NCBI GenBank assembly: GCA_001769215.1
Contig: MEOL01000050.1
Span: 1 to 64,000, forward strand
Source of the DNA: Bacteroidetes bacterium GWF2_41_31
GTDB taxonomy: Bacteria; Bacteroidota; Bacteroidia; Bacteroidales; F082
Length of the DNA stretch: 64,000 nucleotides
Direction of reading: 5' to 3'
Each line of letters begins with the position of its first letter. Within the stretch, counting starts at the first letter, position 1. The notes beneath the pieces are model-generated. The model made no database searches. It was not told the origin of the DNA and worked only from the letters and a program-made list of their open reading frames with translations. The position numbers and the translations under genes are program-made. This document shows positions 8,167 to 17,475 of the stretch, in pieces.

Positions 8167-9231
8167 TTATTCGTCCCGATTCTTTAATTGGTCTAAGAGG
8201 TTGTATTTGGTCTGACGAGCATTCCATCTCTCTCGTGCAAACTTTTGCATATCTGTTATGGTGTCTTTCTCGTCTATAATTTCTAAACCCAGCAGTGTTT
8301 CAATGATGTCTTCCATTGTTACAATACCGTCTAAACCACCATATTCATCGACTATTAGTGTGATATGTTCCTTTTTTTCAATCAGTTTCTCCCATAGAGT
8401 AAAAAGGACTATTGAATTGGGAACAATAATGATGTCTCTCTTGATGTCCCTGAGTTTTAATTCGTGCTCATCTTCGGCTAGTTTCTCAAAAACCGTTTGT
8501 CTGAAAACGTAACCCGTTATGTTCTCGTCATTTCCGGAGTAAATGGGTATTCGTGAAAATTTCAGGTAGTCCTTATTCTTTAAGAAGTCGGCAAGTGAAA
8601 GATTCTCGTCGGCAACAGCGACCACAACCCTTGGCGTCATTATTTCAGTTACCCTCACATTTTTCAACTTGAGTATATTCTGTATGATCTTATGCTCTTT
8701 TTCTGTAAAAACACCTTCATCTGTTCCAATGCTGGCAAGCGCAGCGATTTCCTCCCGGCTTGTTGTTTGTTCCTGCTGATTTTTGGAAATGGCTTTAGTA
8801 ATCAGAGATGAAATAACAACCAAAGGATAAGTTATCACAATCATAACATTGATAACAATGGACGCTGGTTTTGCCAAAGTTCTCCAATACCTGGCTCCTA
8901 CTGTTTTAGGAATGATTTCGGTAAGGACTAAAATCAGGATTGTAAGTATAGCGGATACTATCCCGAAGTATTCATCGCCAAATAATACAACGGCTTGAGC
9001 ACCTACACCCGCTGCTCCAACGGTATGAGCAACTGTGTTTAACGAAAGTATGGCTGATAGCGGTTTGTCTATGTTGCTCTTGAGTCCTAAAAAGGCTTTT
9101 GCCCAAGAGTTTCCGCTCTCATATTTAACAATCAGAAATGTATTTGGAGTTGAAAGAAGAACGGCTTCCATAATAGAACATAGAAACGAAACGAACAGAG
9201 CGAGAAATAGATAGGAAAGAAGAAGTGTCAT
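8167..9231 (-). CDS. CNNM/HlyC-type membrane protein with CBS pair
   Basis: A 354-residue protein with an N-terminal DUF21/CNNM membrane domain (about four hydrophobic segments in residues 1-140) and a cytoplasmic CBS pair from about 190 to 310 (VTEIMTPRVVV, HITLIVDEYGGLDGIVTMED). The family, often annotated as hemolysin, is linked to Mg2+/Co2+ transport. The C-terminal CorC_HlyC domain seen in longer members is absent, since only about 40 residues follow the CBS pair. It starts at ATG 9231 and stands alone. Confidence 0.88.
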   Translation of the reverse strand: MTLLLSYLFLALFVSFLCSIMEAVLLSTPNTFLIVKYESGNSWAKAFLGLKSNIDKPLSAILSLNTVAHTVGAAGVGAQAVVLFGDEYFGIVSAILTILILVLTEIIPKTVGARYWRTLAKPASIVINVMIVITYPLVVISSLITKAISKNQQEQTTSREEIAALASIGTDEGVFTEKEHKIIQNILKLKNVRVTEIMTPRVVVAVADENLSLADFLKNKDYLKFSRIPIYSGNDENITGYVFRQTVFEKLAEDEHELKLRDIKRDIIIVPNSIVLFTLWEKLIEKKEHITLIVDEYGGLDGIVTMEDIIETLLGLEIIDEKDTITDMQKFARERWNARQTKYNLLDQLKNRDE

Positions 9232-9408
9232 TTTTTCTTATAAAGATATATTTTTTTTCAACATAGTTTGTTGTTTGCGAGAGGGCTAAAAATATCCAGC
9301 CATCAAACTACCGTAAGAGTTAAGAAATATAAGGATTCCTGGTTGTCGATTTTATATCTGTCGCATGACATGGCGCGACAAATATAGTTAATTAGTTGGT
9401 TTTAGGTT

Positions 9409-10080
9409 TCATTCAGCATGCGATGTACTTTCAATACCAAACAGGTCATAAGGTTTTTCACTGAATGGTTCGTTAAATAAGAAGACGACCACCACAATCC
9501 AGGCGATAAAGCCCAGAACAATCATTAACTGGGTTATGGATGTTCTCTGAATCGGCTGCCGCGATTTTACATCACACACTTCGCCGGGGCAGTATTGCGC
9601 TTTCTCCTTATAGAACCATGAATAGAATTTACACCCCAGGCAAATGCCAAAGGCCGATTCAAAAAACAGGAATATGAGACAAATTAAACAGATCAGTCCG
9701 GTTATCGGACTGAATGAATTAACGATGATCTGTAGCACAAGCATAATCACACCCAGCCCCAGCCCGATGACCCAGGCAAACTTTTTCTGCTGCGCCCCCA
9801 CGTATTCGGGTGTCTGGTTATAGACTATCATACGCCCAAGAATGAGTGTTGGAGCGTATCTGGGATTAATAAAAACCCGGATGAGGAAATCAGTCAGAAA
9901 GATGACAATGGCATATTTCAGCATCAGAAAATCCCCTTTCATGATCACTATCAGGATGGAAATAAACATCAACAAGAAGAGCAAACCTGCGGCTGCCCTT
10001 ACTTCGCGTTCATTCAATACCGGGATGTTATACCCATCCACATCTTCTCCGAATTTTATTATTTTATTTGCCTTACTCAT
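9409..10080 (-). CDS. DUF4395 integral membrane protein
   Basis: A 223-residue membrane protein with roughly five hydrophobic segments. The sequence RVFINPRYAPTLILGR followed by paired cysteines (FGICLGCKFYSWF and YCPGEVC) matches the DUF4395 family, whose function is unknown. The CxxC-like motifs suggest redox or metal chemistry at the membrane, but that is speculation. It has its own flanking gaps of about 100-180 bp. The downstream gap holds a small TGTCGC/GCGACA hairpin near 9359-9380 without a T-run. Confidence 0.75.
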   Translation of the reverse strand: MSKANKIIKFGEDVDGYNIPVLNEREVRAAAGLLFLLMFISILIVIMKGDFLMLKYAIVIFLTDFLIRVFINPRYAPTLILGRMIVYNQTPEYVGAQQKKFAWVIGLGLGVIMLVLQIIVNSFSPITGLICLICLIFLFFESAFGICLGCKFYSWFYKEKAQYCPGEVCDVKSRQPIQRTSITQLMIVLGFIAWIVVVVFLFNEPFSEKPYDLFGIESTSHAE

Positions 10081-10180
10081 GGTTTAGTTTTTTAAGATTT
10101 CGTATTATAACGATTGCCGAGCATAATAGTTACACCAGGCAGTAACATTTAATGATTGCCCACAACAGGACAGGGAGTTA

Positions 10181-11668
10181 TTAATTCGTTTCAGCATTAA
10201 AAATTCCTTCTGCATCTTTCTCTAAATAGTGATTGATAATTTCCATAAAAGCATCTGTGCCATTATCGCTATTGGTAAAAATAACCAGGCCTTTCTTTGA
10301 ATGGGGCAAAATAAAAGCGATACAGTGAACTCCTATATCATCTCCACCATGAACAAGGGCAAAATCTCCATATTCATTTATATTTTCATCTATCCACCAG
10401 CCAAGTCCAAAATGTTTAAATGAGCTCACTCTAACCTGGTCAGCAATCATTTCCTGTTGAAGGCTATCAGAAAGACTCGCTCCTTGTAAGACGTAAAGCA
10501 TAAATTTAGAATAATCTTCAATTGTAGTTAACAGGTTATCCGCAGCATTAGCTTCATAAAACTTTTCTGTTTCATAAAGAATTCCGTCTGATGTGTACCA
10601 ACATGCAAAAGGGCTATTGTCCATTTCCTTATTCCAAACAAATGAGGTATTATTCATGTGAAGGGGAGTAAAAACCAATTCTTGAGCTAGTTGCTCTAAG
10701 CTTTTATTAAATTTAGCTTCTAAGGCTTTTCTTAAATATTCGTAGCCCTCTCCTGAATATTGATATTGCGTCCCGGGCTCGAATGCAAATTGTAATTTTC
10801 CATTTGGATTATTTCCTCTCCAATTTGGTAAACCTGACTGATGGCTTAATATGATTCTTGTAGTCAGAAGTTTTGCCATTGGGTCATTTGCTACATCCGG
10901 GTGGGTATAATAATTGTAAATAGGTTCGTCAAGATTCCACAAACCTTCATTAACGAGTTTTAAAGTCACTACTGCTGTGATGGGTTTTGTCAGCGATGCT
11001 ACATTCCATACTGTATTCAAAGGAGCAGATGTGCCATTTTCCAATTCGCCAAAAACGCTGGTTTGTACAATTTTATCATTTTCGATGAAACCAATACCTA
11101 AAGATGGTATTTTCTTTTGCTTTAACCAATTGTTCGTTAATTCATTGTCAATGAAAAGTTCATTTTCGTTATTCTTTTTATCTATGTCCTTGTGGTCGTA
11201 GCTTAAAACAGAACGCAATTTCCACCCTCCATTTTCAATAATCCAAACATGGGTAAACTTCGCTACACTGGTTAAGTATTTTTGGTTATCGGCTTCTATC
11301 GCATAAAAACTATGTTCACCATTCTGAATCGCACCATAAATAATATCATTATTTTTAAGTGGATAAATGGTTAAAGAACTGTTTTTTAAGATTCTGAGCG
11401 CTTTGTAAGGTAGTTTGCAAAGCCCATTTCCAATACTTTCTATAAATGCTTCTTTCGATTCTGTGATTCCTGTTTGGTCATGATAAAAGATGAATTCCTG
11501 ACTTACGAGTTCTTGAAGTATGTCAATATTACAAGCATTGAATCCGACATCAAAAAGAAGGCTGTCTTTTTCTTTAATTGTATTGTATAAATCATCCGAT
11601 TTATCAATTTGACTAAATGCTGAGAAAGTCAGAAATAGTACTGCTATGGAAATTGTTAATTGTTTCAA
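10181..11668 (-). CDS. Secreted NTF2-like / beta-lactamase-family serine hydrolase fusion
   Basis: A 495-residue secreted protein. A signal peptide (about 1-19, ending AFSQ) is followed by an NTF2/DUF4440-like domain (about 25-155). A class-C beta-lactamase/D-alanyl carboxypeptidase-like domain (about 180-480) then shows SxxK at S225-LTK, a YSG where many relatives have YxN (304-306), and a VHGGDD motif near 440. The start codon is TTG; no in-frame ATG precedes it. Relatives include esterases and peptidases, so an antibiotic-resistance role should not be assumed. It stands alone, and the upstream 324 bp carries copy 2 of the dispersed repeat. Confidence 0.85.
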   Translation of the reverse strand: MKQLTISIAVLFLTFSAFSQIDKSDDLYNTIKEKDSLLFDVGFNACNIDILQELVSQEFIFYHDQTGITESKEAFIESIGNGLCKLPYKALRILKNSSLTIYPLKNNDIIYGAIQNGEHSFYAIEADNQKYLTSVAKFTHVWIIENGGWKLRSVLSYDHKDIDKKNNENELFIDNELTNNWLKQKKIPSLGIGFIENDKIVQTSVFGELENGTSAPLNTVWNVASLTKPITAVVTLKLVNEGLWNLDEPIYNYYTHPDVANDPMAKLLTTRIILSHQSGLPNWRGNNPNGKLQFAFEPGTQYQYSGEGYEYLRKALEAKFNKSLEQLAQELVFTPLHMNNTSFVWNKEMDNSPFACWYTSDGILYETEKFYEANAADNLLTTIEDYSKFMLYVLQGASLSDSLQQEMIADQVRVSSFKHFGLGWWIDENINEYGDFALVHGGDDIGVHCIAFILPHSKKGLVIFTNSDNGTDAFMEIINHYLEKDAEGIFNAETN

Positions 11669-11760
11669 AAATCTATCTTTTTAATTAATGCCTACCGGGA
11701 GTATAAACCCAACTCAGAAAGTTCTCTATTCAATATTAATATTTTTATCCTCTTTATGTT

Positions 11761-11853
11761 TAATAACCTACCCATTTTCAATCGTTTAAAATTATTAAAA
11801 TCAGCTCTTTTTTCATTGTAAATAGATCATCGGGTGTTTGGCGTGGTAAATCT
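11761..11853. repeat. Dispersed ~92-bp repeat, copy 2
   Basis: Direct repeat of 99-190 with a few substitutions and one indel. It occupies the middle of the 324-bp gap between the hydrolase start (11668) and the ABC permease stop (11993). I see nothing else recognisable in that gap. Confidence 0.75.
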
Positions 11854-11992
11854 AGGAAATTAATTTATCTTTTTTGCATGGGGGTTCAAAAAAATCAGCT
11901 CCCTCGGAAAAGTCCATTCTTACGAACCTGGCCTGTCGAATAGCCTTTTTAACAACCATCATTCCCGCTTTTTTGTTTTTACGAAAAATACA

Positions 11993-13105
11993 CTACACCG
12001 TCTTCCTGTACCTCCAAATAGAAAAGGTAAATAACACCACTGCATAACCGGCCAATATCACCACCTCGCTTTGAATGTCGGACCAGCCCGATCCCTTGAG
12101 CATAATCATGCGGTTGATCTTAATGAAATAGGCCACCGGATTGGCATAATCCAACATTTGAGCCCAGTGGGGCATGCTCTCGATGGGGGTAAACAGGCCA
12201 CTCATTAAAATGAAAATCACCAGAAAAAACCACGAAATAAACATGGCCTGCTGCATGGTGTTGGCCAGGGTGGAAATTACCAATCCAATCGACAAAATAG
12301 CCACGAGGTAAATGGACGCTACTCCAAACAACAACCCTACGCTGCCGATCACGGGAATGTTAAATACAAAAAAGGCCAACAGCAAACCAATCGCCAAATC
12401 GACGTTGGCAATTACCCAGAAAGGAATGAGCTTACCTGCAATAAACTGGTATTTTTTGATAGGGGTAACATTGATTTGCTCAATGGTGCCAATTTCCTTT
12501 TCTTTCACCAGGTTCATGCTTCCTAAAAACAACCCGATGATGGTCACCAACAGCACCAGTATTCCGGGAACCATGTAGGTGATATAGTTGAGTTCGGGAT
12601 TGTACCAAAACGAAGGCTGAACACTGATGGGCAAAGCATGGCCGGCCAAAGGAGTCATTTCCACGATAATTTCGCGGTTATAATCGCCGATGATGGAAAT
12701 GGCATAGGCACTCATCAGGCTCGCCGCACTGCCATTGATGGCATCGGTTATCACCTGGATATTGGCTTTTTGTTCGATGATGAGTTTGCGAGCAAACTGA
12801 GGTTCAATCACGATGAACTGATCGGCTTTGCCCCGCTTAATCAAATCGGCAGCCCGATCATATTGCTCCACCTGATCGGTGACCTTGTAAAAGGAAGAGC
12901 CGGAAAACTTAGCGATCAATGCACGCGATTCAGGCGTATGGTCGTGGTCGACAACCACCAGCCTGACCTGTTTGATTTCGAAAGTTGCAGTATACGACAA
13001 AACCAGCAATTGCATGACCGGCACGATAAATATGATGGGCAACATTGCCTTATCACGAAATACCTGGGTAAATTCCTTTTGCAGTATGTAGAGTAGTTTT
13101 CTCAT
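11993..13105 (-). CDS. ABC-2 type export permease (YhhJ/YbhR-like), second copy
   Basis: A 370-residue inner-membrane permease. One N-terminal membrane segment (about 20-40), a large extracytoplasmic domain (about 45-170) and a C-terminal bundle of five segments (from about 175) fit the ABC2_membrane_3 family. NLVKEKEIGTIEQINVTPIKK is the typical family motif between segments. It pairs with the permease at 13142-14242 to form a heterodimeric pore, driven by the two ATPases upstream. The partner HlyD and TolC genes in the operon imply export across both membranes. Confidence 0.9.
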   Translation of the reverse strand: MRKLLYILQKEFTQVFRDKAMLPIIFIVPVMQLLVLSYTATFEIKQVRLVVVDHDHTPESRALIAKFSGSSFYKVTDQVEQYDRAADLIKRGKADQFIVIEPQFARKLIIEQKANIQVITDAINGSAASLMSAYAISIIGDYNREIIVEMTPLAGHALPISVQPSFWYNPELNYITYMVPGILVLLVTIIGLFLGSMNLVKEKEIGTIEQINVTPIKKYQFIAGKLIPFWVIANVDLAIGLLLAFFVFNIPVIGSVGLLFGVASIYLVAILSIGLVISTLANTMQQAMFISWFFLVIFILMSGLFTPIESMPHWAQMLDYANPVAYFIKINRMIMLKGSGWSDIQSEVVILAGYAVVLFTFSIWRYRKTV

Positions 13106-13141
13106 TTATATTTTAGGCCTTGTTGCAAAGTTAAAAGTTAC

Positions 13142-14242
13142 CTACCCTAATCTTATTTTAAATTTCTTCACACTCAAACCAACAAAAAACAAGGTCATAA
13201 CCAATATAATAAGGGTTTCTTTCCAAAAATATGCCAGGCCCGTTCCCTTTAACATGATGCTTTTCACGATAACGATGAACCATTTAGAGGGCATCAGGTG
13301 ACTAATCCATTGTAAAATAAGGGGCATATTCTCCACGGGGAAAATAAATCCGGACAACAAAATGGTAGGCAACATCAGTGCAAACATGCTTAACAACATC
13401 GCTTGTTGCTGGGTTTTGCTGACCGTTGAAATCAGAATACCCAGCGCCAATGACATCATGATAAACAACAAACTTTCGCCAAGTAACAACGGCAGACTGC
13501 CCTGAACGGGCATTAAAAAAACATACCGTGCCAACAACAAAATCACAATCAGGTTGATAAATGATAACAATACGTAAGGGACGACTTTACCCAAAATAAT
13601 CTGAACCGGGCGTAATGGAGAAACCAACAGTGCCTCCATGGTCCCCTGCTCTTTCTCACGGGTGATTGAGATGGAGGTCATCATGGCCGAAACCAGCATT
13701 AACAAAATGGTGATCACTCCCGGGACAAACATGTATACACTCTTTACTTCCGGGTTGTACATCATCCGGCTTTCCACCTGGATGGAGACCGGGATTTTCA
13801 TTTGCTGTTTCATGTGCCGTAGGGTATAGGTGTTGATGATTCCTGCGGTATAACTGCTTAACATGTTGGCCGTATTGGGTTCGGAAGCATCCAAAATAAC
13901 CTGTACCGAAGCACCACTTCTCTCTTCCATCTTTCTGGCGAAATCCGGTTCAAAAACCACCACCTCCTTTACCCTGCCCTGTTCAAAGAGGCGCTTAATT
14001 TCCTCGTTCGACTCCAGGTAAGCCTCCAGCTTGAAATATCCTGATGAAAGCAGTTTCTGAATGATTTCACGGGTAACCACATCCTTTGAATGATCTAATA
14101 TTCCAATGCGGGCATTGTTGATGTCGTTTGTAATGGCAAAGCCAAACAACAAAACCATCACCACAGGCATGCCAAATAATATGACCATCGATCGGTAATC
14201 GCGAAAGATGTGAAAAAATTCTTTTTTTACAAAGGCCCACAT
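13142..14242 (-). CDS. ABC-2 type export permease (YbhS-like), first copy
   Basis: A 366-residue permease with the same layout as its neighbour: an N-terminal membrane anchor, an extracytoplasmic domain and five C-terminal segments. The motif ITREKEQGTMEALLVSPLRP is a hallmark of the family. Its ATG overlaps the TGA of the preceding ATPase gene by one base (TGATG), so translation is coupled. The substrate is unknown; related YbhFSR pumps export drugs or cations. Confidence 0.9.
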   Translation of the reverse strand: MWAFVKKEFFHIFRDYRSMVILFGMPVVMVLLFGFAITNDINNARIGILDHSKDVVTREIIQKLLSSGYFKLEAYLESNEEIKRLFEQGRVKEVVVFEPDFARKMEERSGASVQVILDASEPNTANMLSSYTAGIINTYTLRHMKQQMKIPVSIQVESRMMYNPEVKSVYMFVPGVITILLMLVSAMMTSISITREKEQGTMEALLVSPLRPVQIILGKVVPYVLLSFINLIVILLLARYVFLMPVQGSLPLLLGESLLFIMMSLALGILISTVSKTQQQAMLLSMFALMLPTILLSGFIFPVENMPLILQWISHLMPSKWFIVIVKSIMLKGTGLAYFWKETLIILVMTLFFVGLSVKKFKIRLG

Positions 14243-14970
14243 CAGCGTGCAATTTTAACAAACACCTCATTCATGGTTTGTGCGTTGTAATTTTCCTTCA
14301 ACTGAGCAGGCGTACCCAGTGCAACAATGCGCCCCTCTGCCATAATGCTCACCCGTTCGCAATATTCTGCCTCATCCATGTAATGGGTCGTCACAAAAAC
14401 AGTAGTACCCTGATGAGCCGTTTCATAAATCAACTCCCAAAACTGACGGCGTGTGATGGGATCGACGCCTCCCGTAGGTTCATCCAAAAACACCACTTGA
14501 GGATCGTGCATGATGGCCACAGAAAAAGCCAGTTTTTGCTTCCATCCCAATGGAATTTTACTCAACACCATGTCACGGGTTTGTTCCATTTCCAGTTTTT
14601 TCAAAAAATAGGAGGTACGCTCCTTGATGGCTGAGGCCGACAGACCATAAATACCCCCATAAAACCTAAAATTTTCCTTCACCGTGAGATCGTTGTACAA
14701 CGAAAACCGCTGACTCATATAACCAATGCGTTCTTTTACCCTGTCGGGATATTTACCCACATCCCAACCGGCTACCATGACTGTTCCTGAAGTGGGCGAC
14801 GACAGCCCGCACAAAATTTTGATGGCCGTGGTTTTCCCGGCTCCATTGGCTCCTAAAAAACCGAAAATCTCCCCTTTAAACACCTCAAAATTCAGGTCGT
14901 TGTTTGCTGTAAAATTCCCAAACTTTTTTACCAGGTGGCTTACTCCGATGATTTTTTCCCGATTGCTCAT
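14242..14970 (-). CDS. ABC transporter ATPase subunit (second)
   Basis: About 242 residues with Walker A GANGAGKTT, a Q-loop in GYMSQRFSLY and Walker B VVFLDEPTGGVDP. The signature position is altered: SKIPLGWKQKLAFSVA replaces the usual LSGGxKQ. The start ATG 14968-14970 forms an ATGA overlap with the preceding ATPase and is preferred over an in-frame start at 15006 that would lie inside it. It probably acts as a heterodimer with the ATPase at 14967-15923, which keeps a canonical LSGGMKQ. Confidence 0.9.
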   Translation of the reverse strand: MSNREKIIGVSHLVKKFGNFTANNDLNFEVFKGEIFGFLGANGAGKTTAIKILCGLSSPTSGTVMVAGWDVGKYPDRVKERIGYMSQRFSLYNDLTVKENFRFYGGIYGLSASAIKERTSYFLKKLEMEQTRDMVLSKIPLGWKQKLAFSVAIMHDPQVVFLDEPTGGVDPITRRQFWELIYETAHQGTTVFVTTHYMDEAEYCERVSIMAEGRIVALGTPAQLKENYNAQTMNEVFVKIAR

Positions 14971-15923
14971 CTTTTTGCAGGTTGATCCATTAAGGCAAGG
15001 AAACAATCTTCAATCACCGGTTTTATGGGTGAAATCTGTATTTCCTGATGGCCTTTGCTTTTCAAATAATTGGTCAGGTCTTCAATGATTCCGGCTGTGT
15101 TTTCACTTTGAAAAGTGATGTGAATAAATTCGCCAAAGCGGAAAACCTGCGTGGCATCCGGAAATTGCTCCAGAACCTGCCTACCGGCAGGCAGGTCGGA
15201 TAACAAGCCATACATCTGATTTGACTTAACGGCCAACAGGTTACCAGTAAAACTTTTTTCAATGCATGCAGGGGTGTCGACAGCCAGGAGTTCGCCATGT
15301 TCCATCAGTGCAACACGATCGCAGAGCGAAGCCTCATCCATGTAAGGTGTTGAAACCAGGATGGTAATCCCCTTTTTCTGCATTTTCTTCAACAACTCCC
15401 AAAATTCCATGCGCGAAACAGCATCCACACCGGTAGTGGGTTCGTCCAGCACCAGTACTTCCGGGTTGTGAATCAAGGCGCACGAAAGGGCCAGTTTTTG
15501 CTTCATGCCACCTGAAAGGTCACCGGCACGTCGCTTTTTAAAAGGCTCAATTTGCCGATAAATATCACTTATCAGGTCGTAGTTTTCTTTTACGGATGTC
15601 TTAAAAATACGCGCGTAAAACTGCAGGTTTTCTTCCACGGTAAGGTCTGAATAAAGCGAAAACCGCCCCGGCATATATCCTGTACTTTTTCGGATTTTTT
15701 TGTAATCTTTCACCACATCCAGCGATCCGATAAAAGCCGATCCCGCATCGGGAAGAACCAAACTGGTCAGTATGCGGAACAAGGTGGTTTTACCGGCACC
15801 ATCCGGACCAATAAAACCAAAAAGCTCGCCTTGAATTACGTCAATGGAAACATCTTTCAATGCTTCCACCGTGCCATATTGCTTTTTGATGTGGTTGAAC
15901 CGGATGAATGCTGGCCGTGTCAC
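14967..15923 (-). CDS. ABC transporter ATPase subunit (first), with in-frame palindrome insertion
   Basis: A 318-residue ATPase with Walker A GPDGAGKTT, a canonical signature DLSGGMKQKLALSCAL and Walker B VLVLDEPTTGVDA, followed by an accessory C-terminal domain. It starts at GTG 15923. In the C-terminal domain, near residues 242-249, the peptide DLPAGRQV is encoded by a 20-bp palindrome (15176-15195). That palindrome is a common Bacteroidota element, inserted without breaking the frame. It heads the ABC part of the export operon and overlaps the next ATPase by an ATGA. Confidence 0.9.
   Translation of the reverse strand: MTRPAFIRFNHIKKQYGTVEALKDVSIDVIQGELFGFIGPDGAGKTTLFRILTSLVLPDAGSAFIGSLDVVKDYKKIRKSTGYMPGRFSLYSDLTVEENLQFYARIFKTSVKENYDLISDIYRQIEPFKKRRAGDLSGGMKQKLALSCALIHNPEVLVLDEPTTGVDAVSRMEFWELLKKMQKKGITILVSTPYMDEASLCDRVALMEHGELLAVDTPACIEKSFTGNLLAVKSNQMYGLLSDLPAGRQVLEQFPDATQVFRFGEFIHITFQSENTAGIIEDLTNYLKSKGHQEIQISPIKPVIEDCFLALMDQPAKR
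15176..15195. repeat. Palindromic element inserted in frame in an ABC ATPase gene
   Basis: CCTGCCTACCGGCAGGCAGG has 7-bp perfect arms (CCTGCCT/AGGCAGG) around a near-palindromic centre. In the coding frame it gives LPAGRQ, a peptide I recognise as recurring in unrelated Bacteroidota proteins where this repeat has landed. Confidence 0.75.
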
Positions 15924-16016
15924 CTTGTGAGATTAAAATAGTTCATTTTTGCTGCGTTCATTATTCCCTGCCGAAAAGTGAGTGTCACCGACTTTTCTTT
16001 GAGACCTCCCAACTGT

Positions 16017-16475
16017 TTACTCAACCCTTGTCCAATAGGTTGTTTTACCCAGCAAACTGACGCCAATATAACCCCGGATTTTTAATGTGTTCAGGTTGTC
16101 TTCGTCTTCAAATTCCATGTAGCAGCTATAGGTTTTGCCGCTTTTTGGATCGTAAACGGTGCCCTCATTCCATTCGTCATCATCAAAAACAAAGTCTTTT
16201 AAGAGCAGCAGGCCCATACGGGGGCGCGATTGAAGTGCCGGATCGGGGTTGAGGTTATCGGTTTTTGGTTTTCCGGTTTCCGGATCGTTGGGTGTTAACA
16301 TCCAGACAATCTTCCCGAAATACTTGTTTCCTTCCTGATACACCTGGATGTGGGCATCTCCATCGGCATTGAGCCATATCCCGATAACATCGCTCGCTTT
16401 TTGAGCCGATGCAGAGTTCACCGAAAAGGTAAAGATCCCTACCAGGGCAATAAATAATAAGGTGATTTTTTTCAT
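16017..16475 (-). CDS. Secreted DUF2147 protein
   Basis: A 152-residue secreted protein. A signal peptide (about 1-24, ending SASA) is followed by a DUF2147 beta-barrel-like domain: VIGIWLNADGDAHIQVY at the start, a charged middle loop and LKIRGYIGVSLLGKTTYW at the end. The function of the family is unknown; members act in the envelope of Bacteroidota and Proteobacteria. It sits between the HlyD gene and the ABC genes of the export operon, with gaps of about 100 bp, so it may be a passenger or an accessory factor. Confidence 0.82.
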   Translation of the reverse strand: MKKITLLFIALVGIFTFSVNSASAQKASDVIGIWLNADGDAHIQVYQEGNKYFGKIVWMLTPNDPETGKPKTDNLNPDPALQSRPRMGLLLLKDFVFDDDEWNEGTVYDPKSGKTYSCYMEFEDEDNLNTLKIRGYIGVSLLGKTTYWTRVE

Positions 16476-16579
16476 GGTAAAAATATTTAGTTAGTAATGA
16501 TAAGTATGCGTGTTATTAATTTGTGCCTTTACAACTGTTTATTTTATGCTATTACGAAAAAAAGAACTCCTGGTGACCG

Positions 16580-17458
16580 TTAAAAATTGATTTCTCCGGG
16601 CATCCCTATTTTAATTGACCCGTCATTGATCACCTCCACCTTGATGGCATACACCAAATCGATCCGTTCCTCTTTGGTTTGAATGGTTTTTGGCGTAAAC
16701 TCAGCGGCAGAAGATATCCAAACCACTTTTCCTTTCACCGTGGTGTTTTCATTGGCATCCCGGTCGTATTTCACCTCTACTTCCTGGCCAATCTGAACCT
16801 GTGGCAACTGCGCGCCGCTAATATAAGCTTTTAGTTTTACCGTTGACACATCGGCCAGTTTATAAAGTGGTTTGCCAATGGCGGCCAGTTCGCCCTTTCG
16901 GGCATAAACCACCAGCACAGTCCCTGTTACGGGGTTGGGTATCAAACATTTTGAAATAACCTCGTTGAGCTGTTCAATCTGCACATCCAGGGCAGCCATC
17001 TGGTTGAATATATTTTGCTTGCGCGATGAAATGGCTTCTATTTGTTTCTCATTTAACACCACCAGACCGTGAATGTCATCAAGTTGTTTTTGTGTGGCTG
17101 CACCTTCAGAAAACATGTTGACAATCCGTTTTTGATTTACCTTGTTGTTAGTCAACAGCTGTTTTTGCACTTCCATTTCTGCATCGAGGCTGGTAATTTG
17201 CGAGGCCACCGTATTCAATTGTTTAAAGAGTAATTTTTTCTTCAGGTGTAAATCGGTTGTGTCGATCAGTCCGATGATTTCTCCCGCTTTAAGCAAATCG
17301 CCTTCATTGGGTAAAAAGCGTATAAGTTCGCCATTGCCCTGGGCAGATACAATCATCTCGTCAGATTCAAAGTTTCCATAGGCATCCGAAACTTCGTGAT
17401 TTGAATTGCAGGAGCCCACGAAAAGGGCCAACAGGATTATCAAGATCGTTTTATTCAT
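16580..17458 (-). CDS. HlyD/YbhG-type periplasmic adaptor lipoprotein
   Basis: A 292-residue membrane-fusion protein that links an inner-membrane pump to TolC. A lipoprotein signal (lipobox VGSC near residue 17) is followed by a barrel/lipoyl half (GELIRFLPNEGDLLKAGEII), a coiled-coil hairpin (about 75-160), the second lipoyl half (NPVTGTVLVVYARKGE) and a beta-barrel. It lies 17 bp after tolC. With TolC and the ABC genes it makes up a tripartite exporter. Confidence 0.9.
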   Translation of the reverse strand: MNKTILIILLALFVGSCNSNHEVSDAYGNFESDEMIVSAQGNGELIRFLPNEGDLLKAGEIIGLIDTTDLHLKKKLLFKQLNTVASQITSLDAEMEVQKQLLTNNKVNQKRIVNMFSEGAATQKQLDDIHGLVVLNEKQIEAISSRKQNIFNQMAALDVQIEQLNEVISKCLIPNPVTGTVLVVYARKGELAAIGKPLYKLADVSTVKLKAYISGAQLPQVQIGQEVEVKYDRDANENTTVKGKVVWISSAAEFTPKTIQTKEERIDLVYAIKVEVINDGSIKIGMPGEINF

Positions 17459-17475
17459 AGTTGATGGTTTTCAGA

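Noticed and set aside
10181-11668. Antibiotic-degrading beta-lactamase
   Set aside because: SxxK is present but the domain belongs to the wide serine-hydrolase family with a YSG motif and an NTF2-like domain; nothing points to beta-lactam hydrolysis.
12638-13096. 152-codon plus-strand frame opposite the ABC-2 permease
   Set aside because: Low-complexity, histidine-rich translation typical of an antisense shadow; the permease frame is clearly real.
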